Assembly (NCBI RefSeq): GCF_036195325.1
Contig: NZ_CP108101.1
Location: 5,518,001 to 5,582,000, forward strand
Source of the DNA: Streptomyces sp. NBC_00234
GTDB taxonomy: Bacteria; Actinomycetota; Actinomycetes; Streptomycetales; Streptomycetaceae
DNA length: 64,000 bases
Reading direction: 5' to 3'
Shown here: piece after piece, positions 1-8,084 of the stretch
Layout: each line of letters begins with the position of its first letter
Position numbering within the stretch: position 1 is the first letter of the stretch
Position numbers and translations under genes: made by a program
The notes under the pieces: generated by a model
Told to the model about the DNA's origin: nothing
Database searches by the model: none
The model's input: the letters and a program-made list of their open reading frames with translations, nothing else

Positions 1-974
1 CGCTCGATGTCCGCCTCGCCGCCGGTGCCGCCGAGGCCGGCGAACAGCAGGTCGGCGCCGTAGCCGGAGAGCAGCACCTGACGCCGGTCGGCGGCCATGG
101 TGGTCAGCAGGAAGCAGGCGGGCGCGGCGATCTGGAGCGTCAGCAGGTCCCAGGTCTCCAGTGCGCGGATCATGTCCGGCAGCAGCTCCGTGAGCTGGTC
201 GGGGCCGAACATCAGCTCGTGGTGCTTGCTGCCCAGACGCTCGGCGAACCACGCGGCCTGCTCGAACTCGTCGCCGAACGGCGTGCCCACGGTGTACGTG
301 TGCAGTTCCGCACCGGAGGTCTCCCGGGCCGCCAGCGCCGCGACCGTCGAGGAGTCCACCCCGCCGCTCAGCATGACGCCGATCTCGTCGACACCGGCGG
401 CCAGTTGGGCCACCGAAGCGCCCAGCGCGGCGCGTACGGCGGCCACCGCCTCCTGCGGGTCGGTCGCCGTGGGCTTCTCCGGCAGCGCGCGCACCTGACG
501 GGTGGAGACCGGCTCGGTGCCGTACGTGTCGACGGCCAGCGTCACCGCGGTGTTCGCGGGGACCGACGTCACCCCCGCGAAGCGCCCGCCGGGCAGCAGC
601 GACTGCGCCGCGTCTCCCAGCACCGGGGCCCCGGCGAGCAGCGGCAGCACCGCTCCGGCCGAGGTGGCGACCAGCAGGGTGTCGTCGGCGGCGCGCGCGT
701 AGTGCAGCGGGCAGGTGGCGCCCACATCGCTCCACAGGGTGGCCCGGCCGTCGCGTACCAGCACCGCGCAGTAGCGCGCGTAGCACCGCTCGGTCCAGGA
801 CAGCAGTTCGTCGAGCGGGGCGTGGACCGGCGGGGCCTCCTCGGTCAGCCGGTCGCCGTGCACGATCAGCGCGTCCGCGCCCTCGCGCACCACCAGCGTG
901 CTCAGTCCACGGCCCGTGCCCAGGGCTTGGAACTCCACCGGGCCCGAGTGGCAGCGCAGCAGGAAACCGGCCAT
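1..974 (-). CDS. thnM: beta-lactam synthetase-like (asparagine synthetase family), 3' part cut by window edge
   Basis: This is an asparagine-synthetase-fold protein. The first 324 codons are present and the C-terminus runs off the left edge. The protein begins MAGFLLRC, so the Cys directly after Met that is needed for glutamine hydrolysis in true AsnB is missing. The ATP pyrophosphatase loop LSGGVDSS is intact near residues 200-207. An inactive glutaminase half with a working synthetase half is the pattern of beta-lactam synthetases (BLS, CarA, ThnM), which adenylate a beta-amino acid and close the four-membered ring. The catalytic Tyr/Glu pair that separates them from AsnB lies outside the window. 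The ATG is one base after the stop of the next gene upstream, so the genes are probably translationally coupled in a four-gene leftward operon. Membership in the carbapenem block supports ThnM rather than a house-keeping AsnB. A nonribosomal amide-forming AsnB relative remains possible. Confidence 0.75.
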   Translation of the reverse strand, partial: MAGFLLRCHSGPVEFQALGTGRGLSTLVVREGADALIVHGDRLTEEAPPVHAPLDELLSWTERCYARYCAVLVRDGRATLWSDVGATCPLHYARAADDTLLVATSAGAVLPLLAGAPVLGDAAQSLLPGGRFAGVTSVPANTAVTLAVDTYGTEPVSTRQVRALPEKPTATDPQEAVAAVRAALGASVAQLAAGVDEIGVMLSGGVDSSTVAALAARETSGAELHTYTVGTPFGDEFEQAAWFAERLGSKHHELMFGPDQLTELLPDMIRALETWDLLTLQIAAPACFLLTTMAADRRQVLLSGYGADLLFAGLGGTGGEADIE

Positions 975-975
975 G

Positions 976-2085
976 TCAGTACACCCCTTCGACGCGTCGT
1001 CCTTCGGTGAATTCCGGGGAGTACGGATCCCCCAGCCAGGGCCAGGGGTAGCGCTCGGCGGCCACCCCGTACGGGCGCACCCGGCGCGCCCGGTCGCGCT
1101 CCAGGAAGCCCGGCACCAGCGCGTCGTCGGTCAGCCGCCAGACCCGCACCCGGCCTTCCTCGCCGTACGGCACCTCGGCGCCGTGCTCGTCGATGACGTC
1201 CAGCGCGACGTGCGGCCGGCAGGGGACGTAGACCACCCGGTGGTCGTCCTCCGCCTCGAACGGCTTCTGCCAGTTGATGCCGGTGGTCGACGTGCCGTAC
1301 ATCCCGACGACCGGCACCCCGGGGAAGACCTCCTCGCGCAGCTGGCGGTGGGCGTCGGGCTCCATCGTCGTACCGGCGTGCACGATGGCCCGCACTCCGA
1401 CCAGCGCCTCGGTGCCCAGCCGCTCGGGGAGCATGTCCAGCAGCCGTGAGGTGCAGAAGACCACCCCGATGTCCTGCGCCCGGACCACTTCCGCCACCTG
1501 GTCCCAGATGTGCTCGACGTACCGGTCGTACGCGGCCGTCATGCCCTCCTCGCCGAAGATCTTCACGATCCGGGGGTCGAGGTCGATCGAGAAGCACATG
1601 CCGCCGCGGCGTTCCGCGAACGCGACGACGAGCCGGCCCGTGGTGTGCGGGCCCATCGGTCCGACGAACAGCCAGTTGGTGTTCCTCGGCACTCCGTGCA
1701 GATCCAGGAACTCGTCGGAGAACTCCAGGATGTCCGCCCAGTAACGGGCGCCCCAGGTGCCGTGCTTGGCGGGCCCGGTGGTGCCGCCGGTCTGCGCGGC
1801 CCAGAGCGGGCCGCCCTCGCCGAGCACCGACCGCGGGACGAAGTTCTCCAGCGGGGTCCGCCGCGACGCCTCCTCGTAGTGCATCTGGTCGGCGCCGTCC
1901 GTCAGCCCGAGCAGGGTGATGGCGTCCTGGAGGCTGCGGACCTTCTCCAGGGCGTTGGTGCCCAGGCGCCGGTCCCGCTCCAGCCAGTAGGGGGTGCCAT
2001 GCCGGGGGTCTAAGTGGAGGCGGACGGTCCGGCGAACGTCGTCATCGGTGATCGGACGGAGCACCGACTCGCTCGGACTTCGCAT
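976..2085 (-). CDS. thnN: acyl-adenylating ligase, PaaK/LuxE/EhpF type (ThnN-like)
   Basis: The product has 369 residues and belongs to the phenylacetate-CoA ligase-like adenylate-forming family. The P-loop is AAQTGGTTGPAKHG, a TSGTTG-type signature, followed by GMYGTSTTGINW and a C-terminal GRVRVWRL segment. It is shorter than classical ligases (about 430-550 residues), as in the LuxE/EhpF group, which activates a carboxylate for a partner reductase. The partner is the next gene upstream (2124-3554), an aldehyde dehydrogenase-like protein, so the pair may reduce an acid to an aldehyde. The start is ATG with AGAGGGA upstream. The order matches thnM-thnN-thnO of the thienamycin cluster. The true substrate in carbapenem assembly is not shown by the sequence. 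Confidence 0.72.
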   Translation of the reverse strand: MRSPSESVLRPITDDDVRRTVRLHLDPRHGTPYWLERDRRLGTNALEKVRSLQDAITLLGLTDGADQMHYEEASRRTPLENFVPRSVLGEGGPLWAAQTGGTTGPAKHGTWGARYWADILEFSDEFLDLHGVPRNTNWLFVGPMGPHTTGRLVVAFAERRGGMCFSIDLDPRIVKIFGEEGMTAAYDRYVEHIWDQVAEVVRAQDIGVVFCTSRLLDMLPERLGTEALVGVRAIVHAGTTMEPDAHRQLREEVFPGVPVVGMYGTSTTGINWQKPFEAEDDHRVVYVPCRPHVALDVIDEHGAEVPYGEEGRVRVWRLTDDALVPGFLERDRARRVRPYGVAAERYPWPWLGDPYSPEFTEGRRVEGVY

Positions 2086-2123
2086 GGCGGATCCCTCTTC
2101 TCTGATGCTGTTCCTGCCGCCGG

Positions 2124-3554
2124 TCACGCGGAGGTGCCCGGCAGAACTGCCTTCTTCTTGAACAGGAAGTCGGCCAGATACCCCTCGTGCGGATCGTGGG
2201 GGTCGTAGCCGCGGTCGAACTGCTCGCCGCCGAAGACCTTGTCGACGCCCGGCTCCTCGGCGAGCGCCCGTACCAGCCCGCCCGCCTCGCCGACCACGGA
2301 CACGATCAGCGAACCCGCGCAGGCCGCGACCGCCTTCGAGCGGGGGACGTGCGCCACCGCCGTGAACGGGAACGGCAGTTCCGTCCCGAACAGCGGCGAA
2401 CCCGCGTCCAGCAGCAGCACCGTGGGACGCAGATACGCCACCCCGTCGAGATCCACCCGGAGCGGCACCCCGGTGGCGGCCTCGGTGACGTCGACCGCGC
2501 CGGCCGCGATCTCCCGCTCGATCCGGGTCGCCAGCGCGTCCCGCGCGGCGCGGTCCGGGAAGGCGGGCACGGCGGCCGACGGGTCGTCGAGCGGCAGCAC
2601 CGGACGCGTCGCGAACTCCCGCGCGAGCTGCCCGGCCGCCTCCTCGGCGTCGCCGAGCACGACGAGGGAGCTGATGTTGGTGCACAGCCGCCCGCAGCCG
2701 GCGAACGCCTCCCGGGCCAGCCGCTCCCAGGCGTCCTTCGGCCCGTCGGCACCGACGAGCGCCCGGCTGCGGCCGTAGTGATACGTCTTGACCTTCCCCG
2801 GAGCGAGGTCGCCGGGGACCTCCTCGCCGGGCCACAGCACCTGGTCGGCCAGCCGGCGCAGGGCCGGCGCGTCGCCGTGCACCAGCGAGACCGCGTTGTC
2901 CGGCAGCCCGGCCGCGTACAGCGCCTCGGTGAACAGCGTCGCGGTGAACGGGTCCCGGGCCGAGGTGCTCAGCAGCACCGGACGGCGTGCGGCCAGGGCC
3001 TGGAGCCACTCGACGCCGATGGTCGGGAAGTTGTCGGGCACCCGCACGTGCACGGACCGCCCGGCGGGCCGCCAGCTCCACCGCGGGTCGTCGCCGCCCG
3101 TCCGGTACGCGGCGACGGTGCCGTCCGGGGACTGCGCGGCGAGGATCTCCTCCATGCGCCCCAGGTCCTCGGCGACCGTACGGACCCCGCGCGCCGCCCG
3201 CCGCGACGGGAGACCCGTCGCCGCGGACAGCGCCCGCAGCCACGGGTCGAGCTCGCCGCCGTCCAGCCGGGCGCTGACCCGGGCGGCGGCGTCGCGCAGC
3301 AGACCGAACCAGGCGTCGTCGGCGATCCCGCGCAGTACCCGGGCCGTCTTCTCCGCCTCCTGCGCCATCCCGAACTGGACCAGCCGCCCGGCGTTGCCCA
3401 GCCGGGCCACCTGCCGCCCGGCACCGTCGTCCAGCCGTCCCGGCCGGTTCGACATCACCGGCCGGGAGCCGGAGTACGCCGGGACGTCCAGGGTGCCCGC
3501 AGTGCCCGGGACAGCCGGGGAGGCCGTCCCGGCCGCTGTCGTGAGCATCGTCAC
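2124..3554 (-). CDS. thnO: aldehyde dehydrogenase / acyl reductase (ThnO/EhpG/LuxC-like)
   Basis: The product has 476 residues with an aldehyde-dehydrogenase fold. The putative nucleophile is Cys291 in GCGRLCTN, and a GTELPFPF segment near the C-terminus matches the 'EEFGP' region of ALDHs. The N-terminal half is divergent, as in acyl-CoA or acyl-adenylate reductases (LuxC, EhpG). It probably reduces an acyl group activated by the neighbouring ligase, or oxidises an aldehyde; direction cannot be read from sequence. The GTG start overlaps the stop of the radical SAM gene by 4 bases (GTGA); an ATG lies two codons downstream, and GGAGG is upstream of both. The position corresponds to thnO of thienamycin clusters. 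Confidence 0.7.
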   Translation of the reverse strand: MTMLTTAAGTASPAVPGTAGTLDVPAYSGSRPVMSNRPGRLDDGAGRQVARLGNAGRLVQFGMAQEAEKTARVLRGIADDAWFGLLRDAAARVSARLDGGELDPWLRALSAATGLPSRRAARGVRTVAEDLGRMEEILAAQSPDGTVAAYRTGGDDPRWSWRPAGRSVHVRVPDNFPTIGVEWLQALAARRPVLLSTSARDPFTATLFTEALYAAGLPDNAVSLVHGDAPALRRLADQVLWPGEEVPGDLAPGKVKTYHYGRSRALVGADGPKDAWERLAREAFAGCGRLCTNISSLVVLGDAEEAAGQLAREFATRPVLPLDDPSAAVPAFPDRAARDALATRIEREIAAGAVDVTEAATGVPLRVDLDGVAYLRPTVLLLDAGSPLFGTELPFPFTAVAHVPRSKAVAACAGSLIVSVVGEAGGLVRALAEEPGVDKVFGGEQFDRGYDPHDPHEGYLADFLFKKKAVLPGTSA

Positions 3555-4999
3555 TGGACCTCCGGGACCAGGGCCGCGGGCTCCTTGGCCATCGGTGCGC
3601 CACCGTCCATCAGACCGAGGCGCGTCTGCACGGTCTTCAGGTTGGCGAGGAAGGCGATGCGCTTGTACTGGCCGTCCTTACGGGTCGGGGTCATGTCGTC
3701 GTAGAGCTTCCACAGCTCGTCGATGGAGGCCCCCGGGCTGGAGGTCACCGGGACGTGCCCGGTGTAGCAGTCGGTGTCACTGGTCTCGACCGTGAACTCG
3801 ACCCGCTTCGCCATGTCCTTTTCGAGGTCGGCGTGGAACGGCACGAAGAAGCACGGCGAGACGATGTCGTGGGGGTTGTCGCCGAGCCGGGCCTGCAGCC
3901 AGGTGATGGTCGAGCGCATCGCCTCGTCGGTCTCGCCGGGGATGCCCAGGATCATCGTGGCCTGCGTGCCGATCCCGGCCTTGCCCAGGGAGTCCAGGGC
4001 CCGTTCGGTGACCGCGACCTTGACCGGCCGGCCCAGACGCTTGAGCAGCGACCAGTCCAGCGTCTCCACGCCCACCAGCAGCCGGAAGCAGCCGGATTTG
4101 CGCAGCATCTTCGCCATGTCGTCGTCGATCAGGTCGGGCCGGGCCTTGGCCTCCCACTCGAACTTGCCCTGGAGGCCGGAGTCCTCGATGGCCTGGCACA
4201 GCTCCTGCATGCGCGGGACGTCCTCGACGAAGTCGTCGTCCTCGATCCGGATGCGGTCGAAACCGTGCACCTCGACGAGTTCGCGGATCTCCGCCAGTAC
4301 GCGCCCGGCGCTGTGCCGGCGCTGACCGACACCCCACTGGTGCTTGGAGTAGCAGTAGGCGCAGGCGTACGAGCAGCCGCGGGCGGTGACGACGTTGCCG
4401 GCCCGGCCGCGGGAGATCGTCCGGTACCGCTCCATGTCGGCCAGGTCGCGGGCCGGCATGGGCAGCTTGTCCAGGCGCATCACCTGCGGGGCGGCAGGCG
4501 TCTCGACGACCTTGCCGTCGTCGTCGCGGAAGACGATCCCGCGCACCTTGTGGAGGTTCTTGCGGCCGTTGTTGCCGAACTCGTGGACCAGGTGCGAGAA
4601 GGTGACCTCGCCCTCGCCCTTGACGACGACGTCGGCGGAGCCGTCCTCGACCAGCTGACGGGCCAGCGGGGTCGCGCCGACACCGCCCAGCACCGTCAGG
4701 GCCTTCGGGTGGTGGTGCTTCACCTCGGAGGCGAGCTTGACGCCGTTCTTGAGACTGGAGGTCAGCACCTGGATGCCGACGATGTCCGGGGTGTAACCGC
4801 GCAGGGGCTCGTTCGGCGTGGCGAGCGGCCTCTGCAGGACGAAGAGCTGGTCGTCGATGAAGTGGACGTCGGTGCCCGCGGTGTCGTGGAAGGTGCCCTC
4901 GCGCAGTACGGCGGCCAGGGACAGCAGCCCCAACTGCGGTGCGGAGATCGACTCCCCTGAGTACGCCGACCGGCGAGCGTTCACGAGAAGAACTTGCAT
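3551..4999 (-). CDS. thnP: B12-binding-type radical SAM protein (ThnP-like)
   Basis: The product has 482 residues. The N-terminal ~150 residues look like a cobalamin-binding Rossmann domain (MQVLLVN start, then IVGIQVLTSSLKNG and LGGVGATP). The radical SAM core follows with C209-SYA-C213-AY-C216 (CX3CX2C) for the 4Fe-4S cluster. Thienamycin clusters carry three relatives, ThnK, ThnL and ThnP; ThnK performs C6 side-chain methylations. By gene order this one is ThnP, whose chemistry is less certain. The ATG has a strong AGGAGG eight bases upstream. It is the first gene of the leftward unit P-O-N-M and is transcribed divergently from the oxygenase at 5474. Confidence 0.75.
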   Translation of the reverse strand: MQVLLVNARRSAYSGESISAPQLGLLSLAAVLREGTFHDTAGTDVHFIDDQLFVLQRPLATPNEPLRGYTPDIVGIQVLTSSLKNGVKLASEVKHHHPKALTVLGGVGATPLARQLVEDGSADVVVKGEGEVTFSHLVHEFGNNGRKNLHKVRGIVFRDDDGKVVETPAAPQVMRLDKLPMPARDLADMERYRTISRGRAGNVVTARGCSYACAYCYSKHQWGVGQRRHSAGRVLAEIRELVEVHGFDRIRIEDDDFVEDVPRMQELCQAIEDSGLQGKFEWEAKARPDLIDDDMAKMLRKSGCFRLLVGVETLDWSLLKRLGRPVKVAVTERALDSLGKAGIGTQATMILGIPGETDEAMRSTITWLQARLGDNPHDIVSPCFFVPFHADLEKDMAKRVEFTVETSDTDCYTGHVPVTSSPGASIDELWKLYDDMTPTRKDGQYKRIAFLANLKTVQTRLGLMDGGAPMAKEPAALVPEVQ

Positions 5000-5473
5000 G
5001 CTTGTCTGCCTCCTGCGAGTGGACAGTCCTCAGGCGCGGCCCGGCTGACCGCCCGCAGCCTGCGTGCACACGGGGCCTGTGGCTGGAGATCGTGCTGTGC
5101 GTGCGGCCCGTGTGCTCACACGGTGGGCCTGCTCCGGTCGTCAGCGGGTGATCAAGGATGGGGGGTGACCGCCGGGCGTCTGGCCCGGCGTGACGGCGTG
5201 CCCGGACGCGAGTCCGGTCGATCTGCAGCGGTGCTGGAAGAGCTGGACCGGCACGTGTGCTCCAGCCCACCACGGGCCTCCGGCGCCGTCCAATGCCTTT
5301 AACGGGTCGCCCCCGCACAGCCGTGGCATGGGCGTGTTCACCGCCTCCGGCCATGCCTTCGGCGCATCGCGGTGATGCGCCAACGGCTTCTGTGCCGGGG
5401 GCCGGCTCTGTGGCAGCATCGCTGCGGAGTTCAGCAGACCGATGTGACCCTGCACGCGCTCTGAGAGGTACCG
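5000..5473. promoter_or_regulatory. divergent promoter region with an inverted repeat
   Basis: This stretch of 474 bases has no convincing gene; one long reading frame on the minus strand lacks codon support. It separates the leftward thnP-O-N-M genes from the rightward oxygenase and crotonase genes, so it must hold both promoters. A perfect 8-bp inverted repeat, GGCGCATC-GCGGT-GATGCGCC, lies at 5361-5381, about 90 bases before the oxygenase start, and could be an operator or a leader hairpin. No clear -10/-35 pair can be assigned by eye. Confidence 0.45.
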
Positions 5474-6256
5474 ATGACCGCTTTCCAGCGACCGGCCGAT
5501 GCAGCGGACGTGACGACCGTGACGTCGGACCCGGAGGCCGACCGCGAGACGTTCTGGCGGGACGGAGTGATCCGCTGGGACAACGTCCTGACGCCCGCTC
5601 AGGTGATCGCCCTGCGGGCGTCCATGGAGCGGGCGTTCTTCGACGAGGGCGACAAGCCCGCCGACGGGGTCCTCGACCTGTCCGAGACGCAGGAGAGGCC
5701 GAGCGACCGGGCCCTGCTCCAGAAGATCGGCATCTGGCAGAACGACCCCGTCTGCGAGGAGCAGATCCGCCGCCCCGACCTGGTGCCCCGCGTGGAGGCG
5801 CTGCTCGGCGGGCCGGTACGGCTCTTCCGCGACCACTCCTTCTACAAGCCCGCGGGCAAGGGCGAGCGCAGCCGCCTGGTGCTGCACCAGGACAACCGCT
5901 ACTGGCACCTCGACCCGCCGGACGCCGTGACCATCTGGATGGCCCTGGACGACGCCACGCTGGAGAACGGCTGCGTGCACTACGTGAAGGGCACCCACCG
6001 CCTGGGCCGGGTCGAGCACATCCGCCCGGAGGAGGGCGCGGTCCTCGTCGAGGCGGTGACCGACCAGGAGACGGTGCCGTATCCGATCCCCGCCGGCAGC
6101 GCCCTGGTCCACCACATCAACACCCTGCACGGCTCGGGACCCAACCTCACCGACCTGCCCCGGCGGGCCTATTCGCTGGTCTTCGTGCGGGCGGACACGA
6201 CGGTGCGCGGCCGGCCGATGACCGACTACCCGCTCGCCGCAGACCTCATCCGGTGA
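5474..6256 (+). CDS. thnQ: phytanoyl-CoA dioxygenase family Fe(II)/2-oxoglutarate oxygenase (ThnQ/ThnG-like)
   Basis: The product has 260 residues and a PhyH-type double-stranded beta-helix. The facial triad is visible as H138-Q-D140 (LHQDNRYWHLD) and the distal His219 in NTLHGSGPN, with a following RRAYSL arginine for the 2-oxoglutarate carboxylate. In thienamycin formation the PhyH-type enzymes ThnG and ThnQ oxidise the bicyclic nucleus and its side chain (desaturation and C8 hydroxylation). Synteny next to thnP favours ThnQ. GAGAGG lies upstream of the ATG. It is not an expandase: DAOCS-type enzymes are IPNS-like and have a different sequence pattern. Confidence 0.72.
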   Translation: MTAFQRPADAADVTTVTSDPEADRETFWRDGVIRWDNVLTPAQVIALRASMERAFFDEGDKPADGVLDLSETQERPSDRALLQKIGIWQNDPVCEEQIRRPDLVPRVEALLGGPVRLFRDHSFYKPAGKGERSRLVLHQDNRYWHLDPPDAVTIWMALDDATLENGCVHYVKGTHRLGRVEHIRPEEGAVLVEAVTDQETVPYPIPAGSALVHHINTLHGSGPNLTDLPRRAYSLVFVRADTTVRGRPMTDYPLAADLIR

Positions 6257-6264
6257 GCGGTCCG

Positions 6265-7134
6265 ATGACCACCGATACCGGAACGGACACCGGCACCCCG
6301 CCCGCGGGCCCCGCCGGTCTCCACCCGGACACGTACGAGACGATCCTGCTGGAACGCGCCGACGGCATCGCCTGGGTCACCCTCAACCGGCCCGAGCGGC
6401 TCAACGCCACCAACGAGCGCATGCACCACGAACTCATCGACGCCTTCGGCCGGGTGGCTGACGACGGGGTCACCAAGGTGCTCGTGTTCACCGGCGCCGG
6501 GGACCGGGCCTTCTGCATCGGCAGCGACCTGGGGTTCCTGGGCGAGGTGCTGGCGGGCGACAAGGGCGACACCGAGGTGTTCGAGGTCTACCTCGCGCGG
6601 ATGAACCGGGTGGCCTTCGCCCTGGAGCGGCTGCCCATGCCGACCATCGCGATGGTGCAGGCCAAGGCGCGGGCGGGCGGCTTCGAGCTGGCCATGGCCT
6701 GCGACCTGGTGCTGATCTCGGAGGAGGCGCGGATCGGCGACGTCCACACCCCGTACGGCCATATGCCGGGCGCCGGGGCCTCCCACCGGGCGGTCCGCAA
6801 GATGGGACTCCAGCCCGCGATGGAGATGCTCCTGACCGGCCGTTGGCTGTCGGCCGCCGAGGCCGTGCAGACGGGTCTGGCCCTGCGGGCCGTACCGAAG
6901 GACCGGCTGCGCGAGGAGACCACCGCGCTCGCCACCACGCTGGCCGCGATGCCGGGCGACTGCCTGCGTCATCTGAAGGCCGCCGTCATGGGCGGTCTCG
7001 GCGTCTCCGTCGAGGAGGCCGTCGCGGTGGAGACGCGTGAGTACCTGGCCCTGATGCGGGGCTCCACCGGGCCCGTGGACGGATTCCGCGAGGGACAGCG
7101 CGAACGCGCGGCCCGACGCGGCGAGGCCGGCTGA
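6265..7134 (+). CDS. crotonase-superfamily protein with His in place of the general-base Glu
   Basis: The product has 289 residues in the enoyl-CoA hydratase/isomerase fold. Visible landmarks are VTLNRPERLNA, the oxyanion-hole segment FCIGSDLG, ARAGGFELAMACD and PGAGASHRAV. In rat enoyl-CoA hydratase the catalytic Glu lies in QPEI and in CarB in MPELKHG; the aligned residue here is His161 (GDVHTPYG). CarB/ThnE makes carboxymethylproline, the first carbapenem intermediate, so a crotonase fits the block, but this one looks more like a general hydratase than CarB and is an extra gene between the Q- and R-like genes. It follows the oxygenase stop by 8 bases; an in-frame GTG at 6253 overlapping that stop (GTGA) is an alternative start. 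The true ThnE may lie left of the window. Confidence 0.7.
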   Translation: MTTDTGTDTGTPPAGPAGLHPDTYETILLERADGIAWVTLNRPERLNATNERMHHELIDAFGRVADDGVTKVLVFTGAGDRAFCIGSDLGFLGEVLAGDKGDTEVFEVYLARMNRVAFALERLPMPTIAMVQAKARAGGFELAMACDLVLISEEARIGDVHTPYGHMPGAGASHRAVRKMGLQPAMEMLLTGRWLSAAEAVQTGLALRAVPKDRLREETTALATTLAAMPGDCLRHLKAAVMGGLGVSVEEAVAVETREYLALMRGSTGPVDGFREGQRERAARRGEAG

Positions 7135-7151
7135 CCGCTCTCGCTTCACGG

Positions 7152-7188
7152 CGCCCCCGCACCGACGCCGAGCGCCGGTGCGGGGGCG
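7152..7188. terminator. bidirectional terminator hairpin
   Basis: A perfect 13-bp stem (CGCCCCCGCACCG and its complement) with an 11-base loop lies in the 56-base gap between two convergent genes (crotonase ending at 7134, Nudix ending at 7191). It can serve both strands. Confidence 0.75.
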
Positions 7189-7190
7189 GT

Positions 7191-7871
7191 TCAACTCACG
7201 CCCCCGTAGCGGCGCTTGGCGTCGGCCAGGTCCTCGACCCGGGTGGTGTCCCAGGGCTGTTCCCACCCCGCGAGCCGCAGCAGCCAGGCGACCAGGCTGC
7301 CGGTGAAGCCCCAGAGGAACAGGTCCCCGGCCAGGAAGCCCGGCCCGGTGTAGCCCGCGGTCATGCGCACCCGCAGCCGGCCCGCCGGATCGGCGAGCTC
7401 CCGTACGGGAATCCGGTGCACGGACACGATCTCGCTGCCGTCGCTCGCCGGTGCGGTGCCGCCCTCCCACCAGCCGAGCACGGGGGTGACCGAGAATCCG
7501 CTCCAGGCCAGGTACAGCGGTCGCAACGGTGTGACGACGCGGATGGCCGCATGGTCGAGACCGGCCTCCTCCGCGGTCTCGCGGAGGGCGGTGTGCACCG
7601 CGTCGCGGTCGTCGGGGCACACGGAGCCGCCGGGGAAGCACACCTGTCCCGGGTGGTCGCGCAGGGCGCCGGAGCGGCGGAGGAAGAGCAGATCGGGCCC
7701 GTTCTCCCCGGTGCCGAACAGGACGAGGACGGCTGAGGAACGGCCCGAGGCCGGGCCCCGCGCGGTATAGCGCTCCAGTTCCGGAGCGCTGTCACGGGCG
7801 GCCAGCGAGGCCACCTCGGCCAGCCAGGAGGGCACTTGGGGTCCGGGCGGATGTCCCGTATCGAGAGCCAC
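7191..7871 (-). CDS. thnR: Nudix hydrolase, CoA pyrophosphatase type (ThnR-like)
   Basis: The product has 226 residues. It shows the CoA-type Nudix signature: LLFLRRSGALRDHPGQVCFPGG directly before the Nudix box, which ends RETAEEAGL. Enzymes of this type cut CoA to 4'-phosphopantetheine and 3',5'-ADP. In thienamycin formation ThnR does this on CoA or a carbapenem-CoA conjugate, the first step of trimming to the cysteamine side chain. The ThnT-like gene that acts later in the same trimming is divergently transcribed next door. The start is GTG at 7871. A general housekeeping CoA hydrolase (NudL-like) is the alternative, since all Streptomyces have Nudix enzymes; context decides. Confidence 0.75.
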   Translation of the reverse strand: MALDTGHPPGPQVPSWLAEVASLAARDSAPELERYTARGPASGRSSAVLVLFGTGENGPDLLFLRRSGALRDHPGQVCFPGGSVCPDDRDAVHTALRETAEEAGLDHAAIRVVTPLRPLYLAWSGFSVTPVLGWWEGGTAPASDGSEIVSVHRIPVRELADPAGRLRVRMTAGYTGPGFLAGDLFLWGFTGSLVAWLLRLAGWEQPWDTTRVEDLADAKRRYGGVS

Positions 7872-8084
7872 GGCCGCCAGCGTAGGCGAGCCGCGGGCCC
7901 CCGGCGGCGGTCTCCACCGGCATTGGCGGGGAATCGGTCATGCCCTTTACGACGCACCGCGATGCACTCGGGGCATCACTCCCGATCCACCGCGGCGGCA
8001 CGCCAGTTGGGGACGCCGCGGGGCGTTGCCTCCCGGGTACCGTGAAGTGATCGCGCCGCAGGGGCGTCTCGGGGAGGACAGCGG

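Noticed and set aside
1..974. Ordinary glutamine-dependent asparagine synthetase
   Set aside because: The Cys after the initiator Met is absent, and gene neighbours fit a beta-lactam synthetase.
5474..6256. Expandase (DAOCS) to complete the cephem pathway
   Set aside because: The sequence is PhyH-type with HQD and a late LHGSG His. DAOCS belongs to the IPNS-like group, with a different layout and length of about 310 residues.
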